Shown here: piece after piece, positions 26,787 to 35,148 of the stretch | Numbering within the stretch: position 1 is the stretch's first letter | How the letters are laid out: every line of letters begins with the position of its first letter | DNA from: UBA2386 sp046306335 | GTDB lineage: Bacteria; Planctomycetota; UBA1135; UBA2386 | Assembly: GCA_046306335.1 (NCBI GenBank) | Contig: JBKDXM010000108.1 | Span: forward strand, 23,370-87,369 | Direction: 5' to 3' | Length of the DNA: 64,000 nt | Program-made: the position numbers and the translations under genes | The notes under the pieces: model-generated | Seen by the model: the letters and a program-made list of their open reading frames with translations, nothing else | Databases searched by the model: none | What the model was told of the DNA's origin: nothing

Positions 26787-28543
26787 TGGGTTGGCGCGGC
26801 ATCCTGATCCTGTTCGCACTCGTCGCCGGCCTCGGCGTCGTGCTGCTGTTGACCGACGAGCAGACGCCGGTCGAGGTGCGGGCCGAGTCGCCGGTGCGGG
26901 AGGGGCGAGCGCTCGCCGACGCCACGATGGTGCGCTGGCAGTTCCGCGACCGGCCGCCCATCGAGGTGGGGCGCGGACCCGATGGCCGCTTCCAGATGCG
27001 CGAGCCGTTGGTCGACGTCGCTTCGGCCGCGTACATGAAGCAGATCTGCGATGCGTGGGAGAGCGCCCAGATGCGCAAGGCCCCGCTGGCCGACGACGCC
27101 GAGGGCCGGCGGCAGGCCGGGCTCGAGGAGCCGGAGTTGACGTTCCTCGCCCGCTTCCCCGATGGCCGCGAAGTCCGCGTCGACGTCGGCGCCGAAGGGC
27201 CGCTCGGCACGACGCGGTTCCTGCGCGCGCACGGCGCGATCTGGGAGGGCGGGCAGGCGCTGTTGGAGTCGATGCGCGCGAACCCCGACGATCTGCGGGA
27301 GAAGGCCGTGTTCCGCAACGCCTTCGGCAGCGTCGACGAACTGCGCGTCGACCACCGGCTCGACTCCGGCGCCCGGGAACTCGTCCACCTGAAGCTGGGC
27401 GAGGGCGGCTGGCGGCTGCTCGCTCCGGTCACCGGCCGGGCCGACCCGGCCGCGGCCCGTCAGTTCGTGACCGCGGTCCTGTCGCTGCGCGTCGACCACT
27501 TCGCGCCCGGCATCGCCCGCACGCCCGACGCCGAGCCCCGCCTGCGCATCACGGTTCACGGCCAGTTCGGCGAGGAGAAGCTGACGCTGTGGGACGAGCG
27601 CCACGAGTTGTACGGCTCGCTGCCCGGTCGCGGCCTGTTGTTCCACAGCACGAGCCAGCAGTACGCGCAGATCTTCGCCAACGCCAGCGAGCGCCTGCGC
27701 GCGCGCATCCTGTTGCCGTTCGCCGAGTCGGCGTTCGCCGAGCTGGTCGACTTCGTCGTCGATCCTGGCCAAGGTCGCGGCGATCGCATGCGGCTCGTGC
27801 GCGAGTCGCCGAGCGCCGATTGGCGGCTCGTCGAACCCGTCGAGGCGGCAACTCGGCCGACGCCGTGCAACGAGGCCTTGGAGGCGCTCCAGGTGCTCAC
27901 CGCCGTCGAGTTCTGCGACGACGCGGCGGCGCGTCGGCCGCGCGCGGAAGAGCCGCGCTACGGCTTGCAGGCGGGGCGTCTCGCGGTCGCCGCCCGCGCC
28001 GCGCGCGACACCGCGGCGACGACGCTCTGGTTCGGCGCGGACGTCGACCGCGGCGAACCGCGCTTGACGCATGCGTGCCGCGCCGACGAACCGGACACCG
28101 TGGTGCTGGTGCCGGCTGGCAGCGTCGCCGTGCTGCGCCGGTCGTGGCTGGAGTACTGCGCGCTGCGCGCCCTGCAGGTCGGGGCCATCGTCGAGCGCGT
28201 CGACCTCGCGCGTCCGGACGGCAGCAACCGCAGCTTCCGGCTCGAGGACGGCGTCTGGCGCCGCGTCGGGGCCGAGGCGGCCAGCCCGGAGGTCGGCGAC
28301 TTCGTGCAGGACGAATTGCGCGACCTCGTCGCCGCGCGCGCGGTAGACGCCCGGCCGTCGCGCTACGACCGACCGGACTGGACCGTGCGGTTGCTGCGGC
28401 GAAACGGCGACGAACTCGCTTCACTGCGCGTCTTCGAGGACGGCCCGGAGCGGGCGCTCGTCGTGCAGGCGGGGGAACGCGGGCCCGTGGCGCACGAACT
28501 GACCGCGCGGCAGAGCCGCGACCTGCGAGCGCTCTGGCAGTAG
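26783..28543 (+). CDS. DUF4340 domain protein
   Basis: A 586-aa protein anchored by an N-terminal helix (GILILFALVAGLGVVLLL) followed by a long extracytoplasmic region with repeated beta-rich DUF4340-like modules. Repeated elements include FRNAFGSVDELRVDH and LYGSLPGRGLLFHS. It is the fourth gene in the Gld-type operon, where DUF4340 proteins are regularly found. MMGW offers two adjacent ATGs; the first, at 26783, overlaps the stop of the previous gene and is preferred. Confidence 0.82.
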   Translation: MMGWRGILILFALVAGLGVVLLLTDEQTPVEVRAESPVREGRALADATMVRWQFRDRPPIEVGRGPDGRFQMREPLVDVASAAYMKQICDAWESAQMRKAPLADDAEGRRQAGLEEPELTFLARFPDGREVRVDVGAEGPLGTTRFLRAHGAIWEGGQALLESMRANPDDLREKAVFRNAFGSVDELRVDHRLDSGARELVHLKLGEGGWRLLAPVTGRADPAAARQFVTAVLSLRVDHFAPGIARTPDAEPRLRITVHGQFGEEKLTLWDERHELYGSLPGRGLLFHSTSQQYAQIFANASERLRARILLPFAESAFAELVDFVVDPGQGRGDRMRLVRESPSADWRLVEPVEAATRPTPCNEALEALQVLTAVEFCDDAAARRPRAEEPRYGLQAGRLAVAARAARDTAATTLWFGADVDRGEPRLTHACRADEPDTVVLVPAGSVAVLRRSWLEYCALRALQVGAIVERVDLARPDGSNRSFRLEDGVWRRVGAEAASPEVGDFVQDELRDLVAARAVDARPSRYDRPDWTVRLLRRNGDELASLRVFEDGPERALVVQAGERGPVAHELTARQSRDLRALWQ

Positions 28544-28579
28544 CCGGCGCGCGCCCCGCCGGTATCGTCTGCGCCCCGC

Positions 28580-29083
28580 ATGGCCACCGGCAAGCAAGGC
28601 AAGGCGGACACCCGCCGCTACTGGCTGTTCAAGTCCGAACCCGACGCCTACGGCTTCGCGCAGTTCCAGCGCGACGGCCGCACGTTCTGGCACGGGGTGC
28701 GCAACTACGAGGCCCGCAACCTGCTGCGCGACGCGATCCGGGTCGGCGACGGCGTGCTCTTCTACCACAGCAACGCCAAGCCCATGGCCGTGGTCGGCGT
28801 CGCGAAGGTGGTCAAGGCCGGCTATCCCGACCATACGGCGTTCGAGCCCGAGCACGAGTACCACGATCCCGACAGCGACCCGTCCGACCCGACGTGGTTC
28901 ATGGTCGACGTCGAGTGCGTCGGGGCGATGGCGAAGCCGGTAACGCGCGAGGCGATGAAGGCCGAGCCGGCGCTCGCCGACATGATGCTGCTGCGCGCCG
29001 GCAGTCGCCTGTCCGTGCAGCCGGTGACGCCCCGCGAGTGGCGGACGATCCTGGCGCTCGGCGGCCAGCGGGAGTCGTGGTGA
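28580..29083 (+). CDS. EVE domain protein
   Basis: A 167-aa protein of the EVE/PUA-like family (thymocyte nuclear protein 1 type). It shows YWLFKSEPDAYGF at the N-terminus, WHGVRNYEARNLLRD, GVLFYHSNAK and the MVDVE strand before VTREAMKAEPALADM. EVE domains bind modified bases in DNA or RNA, and in bacteria they are often near restriction or RNA-modification genes; here none is adjacent. The stop overlaps the following lipoprotein gene's GTG. Its exact ligand is unknown. Confidence 0.93.
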   Translation: MATGKQGKADTRRYWLFKSEPDAYGFAQFQRDGRTFWHGVRNYEARNLLRDAIRVGDGVLFYHSNAKPMAVVGVAKVVKAGYPDHTAFEPEHEYHDPDSDPSDPTWFMVDVECVGAMAKPVTREAMKAEPALADMMLLRAGSRLSVQPVTPREWRTILALGGQRESW

Positions 29084-29958
29084 GCGCTCGCGCATGGCTC
29101 GCGGCCGGCGTCGTCGCCGCGGCGTCCGCCTGCGGCCCGGCGGAGCCGCCGGGCTTCGACGGCCCATGGTCGGCTCTGCACGACGTCGCCGCCGACGTCT
29201 ACCTCGTCAGCAACGTGTCCGGCGACCTCGCCGCGAAGGACGGCGACGGATACATCAGCCGACTCCGCCCCGATGGCGGCATGCAGCGTCACTGGATCCG
29301 CGGCGGCGTCGGCGGCGTCACGCTGCACGCTCCCAAGGGCATGGCGATCGTCGCCGGCGTGCTGCACGTCGCCGACGTCGACTGCGTCCGGCGTTTCGAC
29401 GCGGCCAGCGGCGCGCCGCGCGGCGAGACCGCGATCCCAGGCGCCAGCTTCCTCGACGACGTCGCGGTCGGACCCGACGGCGGCGTGTACGTCACCGACC
29501 GGGGTTGCGACGCCGCCATGCGCGCGACCGGCACGGACGCGATCTGGCGCCTCGGGCCGGATGGCCCGCCGACGGTTCTGGCCAAGGGCGTGGCCCTGGG
29601 CCAGCCGTCGGCCCTCGTCGCGCGGCCGCAGGGGCTCTACGTCGTCAGCTGGCGCGACGGCACGTTCGCGCAGATCGACTACCGCGGTGTCCGCACGGAA
29701 CTCGCGACGGCGCCGACGGCGAGGTTGACCGGACTGGTGCGACGCGAACGCGATGGCGTCGCCGCGTGGCTCGCGGCCTCCCAGGCCGGCCGCTGCCTCT
29801 ATCGCTTCGATGCCACGGGCGGCGTGCAGCGGTTGCCGGGCGAGCCGACCGAGGCGGGCGACCTCGCGCTCGACGTCGGCCGCGATCGCTTGCTGGTGCC
29901 GTTGTTCGCCGCCGATCGCCTGGAGATCGTCCCGCTCGCCGCGGCCGGCGGGCGGTAG
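29080..29958 (+). CDS. SMP-30/NHL-like beta-propeller lipoprotein
   Basis: A 292-aa protein starting with GTG at 29080 (GTGA overlap with the EVE gene). A signal sequence ends in a lipobox (AAASACGPA). The mature part has propeller blade motifs: GMAIVAGVLHVADVDCVRRFD, VAVGPDGGVYVTDRG and LALDVGRDRLLVP. These fit SMP-30/gluconolactonase or NHL-type propellers. No metal site is obvious. It likely sits in the periplasm, tethered to a membrane. Function unknown; the operon context (EVE upstream, ClpS downstream) gives no clue. Confidence 0.8.
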   Translation: MSARAWLAAGVVAAASACGPAEPPGFDGPWSALHDVAADVYLVSNVSGDLAAKDGDGYISRLRPDGGMQRHWIRGGVGGVTLHAPKGMAIVAGVLHVADVDCVRRFDAASGAPRGETAIPGASFLDDVAVGPDGGVYVTDRGCDAAMRATGTDAIWRLGPDGPPTVLAKGVALGQPSALVARPQGLYVVSWRDGTFAQIDYRGVRTELATAPTARLTGLVRRERDGVAAWLAASQAGRCLYRFDATGGVQRLPGEPTEAGDLALDVGRDRLLVPLFAADRLEIVPLAAAGGR

Positions 29959-29970
29959 AGTGTCGCCGCC

Positions 29971-30267
29971 ATGGTGCGCGTGAAGACCAAGGAACAGACC
30001 GAGACGAGGTCGAAGCCGGAGACGGCGCTGGCGCGGCCGTGGAACGTCGTCGTGCACGACGATCCGGTGACGCTGATGGGATACGTGACGCGCGTCTTCA
30101 TGCAGGTGTTCGGCTACGACGAGAGCAAGGCGCGCAAGCTGATGATGGAAGTGCACAAGACCGGCCGCTCGATCGTCTGGACCGGCGCCCGCGAGCAGGC
30201 GGAGATCTACGCGCAGAAGCTGCAGGCGCACCATCTGCTGACCACGCTGGAGCTCGTCGATGCGTGA
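29971..30267 (+). CDS. clpS: ATP-dependent Clp protease adaptor ClpS
   Basis: A 98-aa adaptor that delivers N-degron substrates to the Clp unfoldase. It has the conserved binding-pocket strand WNVVVHDDPVTLMGYV (with the Asn-Val...His-Asp-Asp type residues) and the helix ARKLMMEVHKTGRSIV containing the recognition His. A flexible 20-residue N-terminus is present. The gene begins 12 bases after the previous stop. The next gene is DUF2017-like, which is the neighbour of clpS in actinobacteria. Confidence 0.95.
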   Translation: MVRVKTKEQTETRSKPETALARPWNVVVHDDPVTLMGYVTRVFMQVFGYDESKARKLMMEVHKTGRSIVWTGAREQAEIYAQKLQAHHLLTTLELVDA

Positions 30268-30312
30268 GCCATCGCCCGGCGGCGCACCCTGCCTGCGGGG
30301 AGGGCGTTGACC

Positions 30313-30831
30313 ATGTGGGTCGCCCGCGTCGACGAAGGCTGGTTGTTCGGCGATCTGTCGCCGCGCACTGCGGAGATCCTCAAGGGGATCCCGATGCTGC
30401 TCGAGAGCGAGGACCCGCGCGTCCGCGCGCGCCTGTTGCCTGAGACCCTCGCGGACGAAGGCCACGAGGCCGATTGGCGCGCGCATGCCGTACCGGAGCT
30501 GGAGCGCCTGTTCGCCTCGCGTGCGACGCTTGTCGGCCGCGATCTCGCGGCGATGCGTCCGATGAAGTCCGGTGGCAAGTTGCTGCTGCTCGTGACCAAC
30601 CCGCACGCCAGCGCCTGGCTGGCGGCGCTCAACGCCGCGCGGTTGGCGCTGTACGCGCTCAACGACCTCACCGCGACGCACATGGAGATGGACAGCGCCG
30701 AGCCCGCGACGGCGCAGCAGCGGCAGGCGATCGCGAGCATCCACCTGATGGCGGAGATGCAGTCGGTGCTGCTCGGCGACGAGGCGTTGGAGTCGTGCGG
30801 ACCGATGGCCGACCTCGAAGCAGACCTCTGA
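30313..30831 (+). CDS. DUF2017-like protein
   Basis: A 172-aa protein that follows clpS by 45 bases. It contains RARLLPETLADEG near the start and a C-terminal all-helical half (ALNAARLALYALNDLTATHM), compatible with DUF2017. In actinobacteria DUF2017 genes sit next to clpS, so the linkage supports the call. The start is ATG at 30313; an in-frame TTG at 30307 would add two residues. No signal peptide or catalytic motif is visible. Function unknown. Confidence 0.7.
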   Translation: MWVARVDEGWLFGDLSPRTAEILKGIPMLLESEDPRVRARLLPETLADEGHEADWRAHAVPELERLFASRATLVGRDLAAMRPMKSGGKLLLLVTNPHASAWLAALNAARLALYALNDLTATHMEMDSAEPATAQQRQAIASIHLMAEMQSVLLGDEALESCGPMADLEADL

Positions 30832-30946
30832 AGGCCTGAGCGACGATTGCGCGGCAGGCGCCGAGCCGGCGCCACCGCAGTGGACCGGGCGAAGCCGGGC
30901 GTCGGGCCGCCGCAGCGCGGGTTCGACTCGCCCCGGCTGCGCGCCT

Positions 30947-30988
30947 GCGTCACGGCAGCACGCCGGGCGGCTTGGCCTGCCGTGACGC
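30947..30988. terminator. 12-bp stem-loop between convergent genes
   Basis: GCGTCACGGCAG (30947-30958) and its exact reverse complement (30977-30988) are separated by 18 bases. It lies between the 3' ends of the DUF2017-like gene and the nidogen-like gene, so it may serve as a two-way terminator. The right arm with its flank (GGCCTGCCGTGACGCGGAC) resembles the 19.5-kb repeat unit. Confidence 0.5.
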
Positions 30989-31001
30989 GGACGCTCGGGC
31001 G

Positions 31002-32123
31002 TCAGTAGCCCTGGCCGACCAGGATTCGAACGCCGTTGCTGGCGGCGAGGCCGAACGGGTTGTTGGTCGTCAGGGCCAACGCCTGCGCCGACAGCACGAC
31101 GCCGACCAGCGTCGGCGACGACGGCACCGCGAGCGTCGTCGTGCTCGCGCCACCCGTCGTCAACGAGCCGCTGAACAGGCCGATGTCGAGGCTGGTGTAG
31201 GCTTCGCACCCGGTCATGCCCAGCGGACCGAGCGGCAAGCCGGGGTTCTGCACGATCGTGCCGTAGCCGAAGAACGCCAACGGCGACGCCGCGGGAACCG
31301 TCGCGGCCCGCAGCGTGTAGTTGGCGTTGCCCAGCGTCGGCAGGCCGACGCTGGCGAGCGTCAGGCCGTCGCAGCCGAGACCATAGGTCTGCGCGTCCGA
31401 GCAGTTCGCCGGCGCGCCGAGCAGCGTGTAGCTGAAGCCGGGATTGGACGGCACGAACAGCAGGGTGTTCGAGGCCATGTCGAAGCCGTTCGGCGCAGCC
31501 CAGTTCTCGAACGTCGTGTTGTTCGTGCTCGTGCCACCGACCGAGAGATCGAGGCTGACAGGAGCGGTGACGCCGCCGGCCGGGGTGACGCCACAGATGC
31601 CGTTGTCGGACACGCCGCCGAACGTCGAGTTGTTGGTGACGCCGGGCCCGTAGACGAACCGGATCAGGCCGCCGACGTCGAGTTGCAGCTGGAAGCTGAA
31701 GCGCGGCGCCGCGATGCCATACGAGCGCACGTTCCACCACGTGACCGTGCAGGTCGTCGCCGTGCTCTTGATGAAGCACTCGCCGCCGCCGGTCAGTTCC
31801 ATGTCGCAGTACAGCGGCGCGATCTTCGGACCGCCGGCGACGAAGTTGGCGACCGTCGGGGTGTAGAGCGCGGCGGAGCCGCTCGTCAGCGGCGCCGGTG
31901 TGCCGTTGTTCGACAGTTGCACGAAGCCGTGGTCGTTGACGTGGATGTTCGTGTAGGTCGCGCCGGCGAACGGGAACGCGAAGCCGATCGGCTGGATCGG
32001 GTACACGGTGTCGACCGTGTTGAGCCCGAGGCGGGTGCCGAAGTCGCCGGTGAAGCACTGTTGGGCCGCAGCCGGGCCGGCGAGCAGGAGGGACAGAACG
32101 GTGGCGAGAATGCGTGGTTGCAT
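31002..32123 (-). CDS. Secreted nidogen-like protein with planctomycete-type C-terminal domain
   Basis: A 373-aa exported protein: signal peptide to about residue 20 (SLLLAGPAAAQQC). Residues ~35-160 resemble nidogen/NIDO-type domains (IGFAFPFAGATYTNIHVND, then an asparagine/glycine-rich stretch). The C-terminal domain begins TYGLGCDGLTL and ends NGVRILVGQG, a pattern I know from many secreted proteins of the planctomycete Pla163-like lineages. Cysteines are few and scattered. The start at 32123 is the ATG that gives the signal peptide. It is convergent with the clpS operon and its own gene stands alone. Confidence 0.75.
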   Translation of the reverse strand: MQPRILATVLSLLLAGPAAAQQCFTGDFGTRLGLNTVDTVYPIQPIGFAFPFAGATYTNIHVNDHGFVQLSNNGTPAPLTSGSAALYTPTVANFVAGGPKIAPLYCDMELTGGGECFIKSTATTCTVTWWNVRSYGIAAPRFSFQLQLDVGGLIRFVYGPGVTNNSTFGGVSDNGICGVTPAGGVTAPVSLDLSVGGTSTNNTTFENWAAPNGFDMASNTLLFVPSNPGFSYTLLGAPANCSDAQTYGLGCDGLTLASVGLPTLGNANYTLRAATVPAASPLAFFGYGTIVQNPGLPLGPLGMTGCEAYTSLDIGLFSGSLTTGGASTTTLAVPSSPTLVGVVLSAQALALTTNNPFGLAASNGVRILVGQGY

Positions 32124-32314
32124 GGAGGAGATCCGAGGTTCGAGCGCGGTCGCAGACGAGTTCCGCGACCTTCGGTACGTATACCTCGGCACACGCCGCT
32201 GCCAGAGGGGGGTGCTGGACTCCGGGCGGCAGGGGGCCGACCTGCGCGCCGGGTCGCACGCGCCTTCGCCGCGTCCCGGCGCGTCGTGCCGGCGACGCCA
32301 GCAACCGCAACGCC

Positions 32315-35143
32315 TCATTCGCGATCGTCCGCCGCCTCGTCGTCGTCCGCGCTGCGGCCGCCCGTCGATCCGCCAGGCCCGCGCCGATCGTGCACGGTGA
32401 ACGCCTGGACCCGCGACTGGTCGCCGCGGGTGATGCGCACCGCGAACTGTCCGGCGCGCGGCCCGGCGCTCCCGCCGCTGCGCCCGCCGAAGCTGAAGCC
32501 CTGGCCGCGCTCGGTGGCCCAGGCGACCTCATGGTAGCCGGCGGTGGTCGGGCCGTCCTTGCGCCAGAGCACGCTGCCGGCGGCATCGAGCACTTCGATC
32601 GCGACCTTGCTGCCGCCGTCTTCGCCGAGCACGTACCGGAACGTCGGCGCCGTGAACGGGTTCGGCGTCGACCAGCCGCGAACGCCCGTGTTGCCCTCGC
32701 CGAAGCCCCGGCGCAGCAGCGCGCCGTCGCTCGGCGGCAGCGCGGCGAACGCCGCGGTCGCCTTCTCGGCGGTGAGTTCGTCGAGCGCCTTGGCGTCGAG
32801 CGCCCACACGCCGCGGCCGTGCGTGCCGACGACGACGTGGCCCATGCGCGCCTGCACGACGAGGTCGTGCACGGCGACGCGCGGCAGGCCGCCGCCGAGG
32901 GGGTGCCAGTGCGCGCCGTCGTCGAGCGACGCGTACGCGCCCATCTCCGTGCCGACCAGCAGCACGCTCGGGTTGCGCGGGTGCTGGCGCACGACGTTGA
33001 CCGGCTCCTGCGGCAGGTCGTTGGCGATCGCGGTCCAGGTCTCGCCGCCGTCGTCGGTGCGGAACACGAACGGCGCGCGCACGTCCTCGCGGTACCCGGT
33101 GAACGTCACGAAGGCCGTGCCCTCGGCGTGTGGCGAGGCCTCGACGCGGGACACCCACAGGCCCTTCACCGCCGCCGGGAAGCGCTCGGTCAGCTCGGTC
33201 CAGCGCTCGCCGCCGTCCTTCGTCAGCCACGTGCGGCCGTCGTCGGTGCCGACCCAGAGCTGACCCTCCTTGCGCGGCGACTCGGCGATCGTCGTGATCG
33301 TGCAGTGCGGCACGTTGCCCTTCTTCTTGTCGACGTCGTTGGTGGTCAGGTCCGGGCTGATCGTGCGCCAGGTGTCGCCGCGGTCGCGCGAGCGGTGCAC
33401 GAACTGGCTGCCGGTGTAGACCGTGTGCGGCGCGTGCGGCGACAGCAGCAGGGGCGTCTGCCAGTTGAAGCGCAGCGGCTGCTCGCCCTTCTGTGCCGTC
33501 GGCTTGATGCCCTTGCGCGCGCCCGTGCCGAGGTGCTGCCGGCTCATGCCGCCGAACTGCGACTCGCTGTAGACGACGTCCGGGTCGCCCGGGTCGATGG
33601 CGACGTGGAAGCCGTCGCCGCCGTCGATGCGCACGGCGTCGGTCGCGCGCAGGCCGGCGCTGGTCGGGCCGAGGCTCGGGAAGCCCCAGGTGCCGTTGTC
33701 CTGCAGGCCGCCGTAGATCCGGTACACCGGGCGGTCGTCGACGGCGATGGTGTAGTACTGCGTGATCGGCAGGTGCGTCAGGTGGTCCCACGTGGCGCCA
33801 CCGTCCCAGGTCACGGCGACGCCGCCGTCGTTGCCGAGCAGCGCGTGCTTGCCGTCCTTGGGGTCGATCCACAGGGCGTGGTGGTCGACGTGCAGGTTGC
33901 CGTGGAAGGCAGCACCGCCGCGGCCGCGGCCCGGGGTCCAGGTCTTGCCGCCGTCGGTCGACTTGTGCACCGGCACCGACAGCACGTACACCGTCTCGTT
34001 GTCGGTCGGATCGATGCGGATCTGGCCGTAGTAGTAGCCCGGGTCGCCGCCGACGCGCACGTCGGCCGCGTGCGTCCGGCGCCACGACGCGCCGCCGTCG
34101 TCGCTGCGGTAGACCTCGCCGCCGACCGTGGTGCGGCGGGCGCGCCGCGCCGGATCCTGCGCCTGCGCGACCTTGCGCGCGTGCTCCGCGGCGGCCGCGG
34201 CGTCGGCCAGCAACTCGCCATCGGGCTCCGGCAGGTCGTGCGCGTCGACCACGCCGTCCTTCGACGCCTCGGCCGCGGCCGCCGTCTTGTCGTCGCGCGG
34301 ATTGCCGTTCTCGATCGTCGCGTACATCGTCTTGCCGTCGTTCGCGACGTCGAGGCCGATGCGGCCGAGCACGCCATCGGGCAGTCCGCCGGCGAGTTGC
34401 GTCCACGTCGCGCCGGCGTCGGTCGACTTCCACAGGCGCGAGCCCTGGCCGCCCTCGGTGAAGTTCCAGGCGCGGCGCCGGCGTTCGTAGCTGGCGGCGA
34501 AGACGACGTCGGGATTGCTCGGGTCGAGGGCCACGTCGACGAAGCCGACGTCCGGCCCGAGGTGGTGGATCCGCGTCCAGGTCGCGCCGCCGTCGCTGGT
34601 CTTGTAGAGGCCGCGCTGCTCGTTCGCCGAGTAGAGCGCGCCGAGCGCGGCCACGTAGCACACGTCGGCGTTGGCCGGGTGCACGACGACGCGGCCGATG
34701 TGGTCCGTTCCCTGCAGGCCGACGTGGCGCCACGTCTTGCCGCCGTCGGTCGACTTGGGCACGCCGTCGCCCCAGTACGAACTGCGCTGGTTGTTGGCCT
34801 CGCCGGTGCCGACGTAGAGCACGTCGCCGTTGCTCGGCGCGACGGCGAGGTCGCCGATCGAGGTCGTGTAGCCGCCCTGGAACTGCGGCGTGAAGCGCAG
34901 GCCGCCGTTCTCGGTCTTCCAGATGCCGCCGCTGGCCGCGGCCACCCAGAACACCTGCGGCCGGGTCGGATGCACGGCGAGGTCGACGACGCGGCCACCG
35001 CTCATCACGGGGCCGAGTTCCTGCCACTTCATCTGCGCCATGACGTTGGCGCGCACGTGCTCATGGTCGGTGGCCTGGGCGGCGACGGCGGCGACGAACA
35101 GCGGCAGCAGGCCGATCGCGCGGAGGTGCGAGGTCGATGTCAT
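32315..35143 (-). CDS. Secreted BNR/sortilin-like beta-propeller protein
   Basis: A 942-aa protein with a signal peptide (RAIGLLPLFVAAVAAQ). At least a dozen BNR-type blades with S/T-x-D-x-G-x-T/S-W motifs (KSTDGGKTW, KTSDGGATW, KSTDAGATW, RTDDGGETW) form two propellers as in VPS10/sortilin or xyloglucanase folds. The start ATG at 35143 follows the upstream paralogue's stop by 5 bases, so the two are cotranscribed. The C-terminal part has an Ig-like sandwich (~790-900) and an acidic end. No catalytic residues of glycoside hydrolases are evident; a binding role is as likely. Confidence 0.88.
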   Translation of the reverse strand: MTSTSHLRAIGLLPLFVAAVAAQATDHEHVRANVMAQMKWQELGPVMSGGRVVDLAVHPTRPQVFWVAAASGGIWKTENGGLRFTPQFQGGYTTSIGDLAVAPSNGDVLYVGTGEANNQRSSYWGDGVPKSTDGGKTWRHVGLQGTDHIGRVVVHPANADVCYVAALGALYSANEQRGLYKTSDGGATWTRIHHLGPDVGFVDVALDPSNPDVVFAASYERRRRAWNFTEGGQGSRLWKSTDAGATWTQLAGGLPDGVLGRIGLDVANDGKTMYATIENGNPRDDKTAAAAEASKDGVVDAHDLPEPDGELLADAAAAAEHARKVAQAQDPARRARRTTVGGEVYRSDDGGASWRRTHAADVRVGGDPGYYYGQIRIDPTDNETVYVLSVPVHKSTDGGKTWTPGRGRGGAAFHGNLHVDHHALWIDPKDGKHALLGNDGGVAVTWDGGATWDHLTHLPITQYYTIAVDDRPVYRIYGGLQDNGTWGFPSLGPTSAGLRATDAVRIDGGDGFHVAIDPGDPDVVYSESQFGGMSRQHLGTGARKGIKPTAQKGEQPLRFNWQTPLLLSPHAPHTVYTGSQFVHRSRDRGDTWRTISPDLTTNDVDKKKGNVPHCTITTIAESPRKEGQLWVGTDDGRTWLTKDGGERWTELTERFPAAVKGLWVSRVEASPHAEGTAFVTFTGYREDVRAPFVFRTDDGGETWTAIANDLPQEPVNVVRQHPRNPSVLLVGTEMGAYASLDDGAHWHPLGGGLPRVAVHDLVVQARMGHVVVGTHGRGVWALDAKALDELTAEKATAAFAALPPSDGALLRRGFGEGNTGVRGWSTPNPFTAPTFRYVLGEDGGSKVAIEVLDAAGSVLWRKDGPTTAGYHEVAWATERGQGFSFGGRSGGSAGPRAGQFAVRITRGDQSRVQAFTVHDRRGPGGSTGGRSADDDEAADDRE

Positions 35144-35148
35144 GGCGG

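Noticed and set aside
30915..30935. T-arm-like GGTTCGACTCGCC in a gap
   Set aside because: The T stem has mismatches and no anticodon arm or acceptor pairing is visible.
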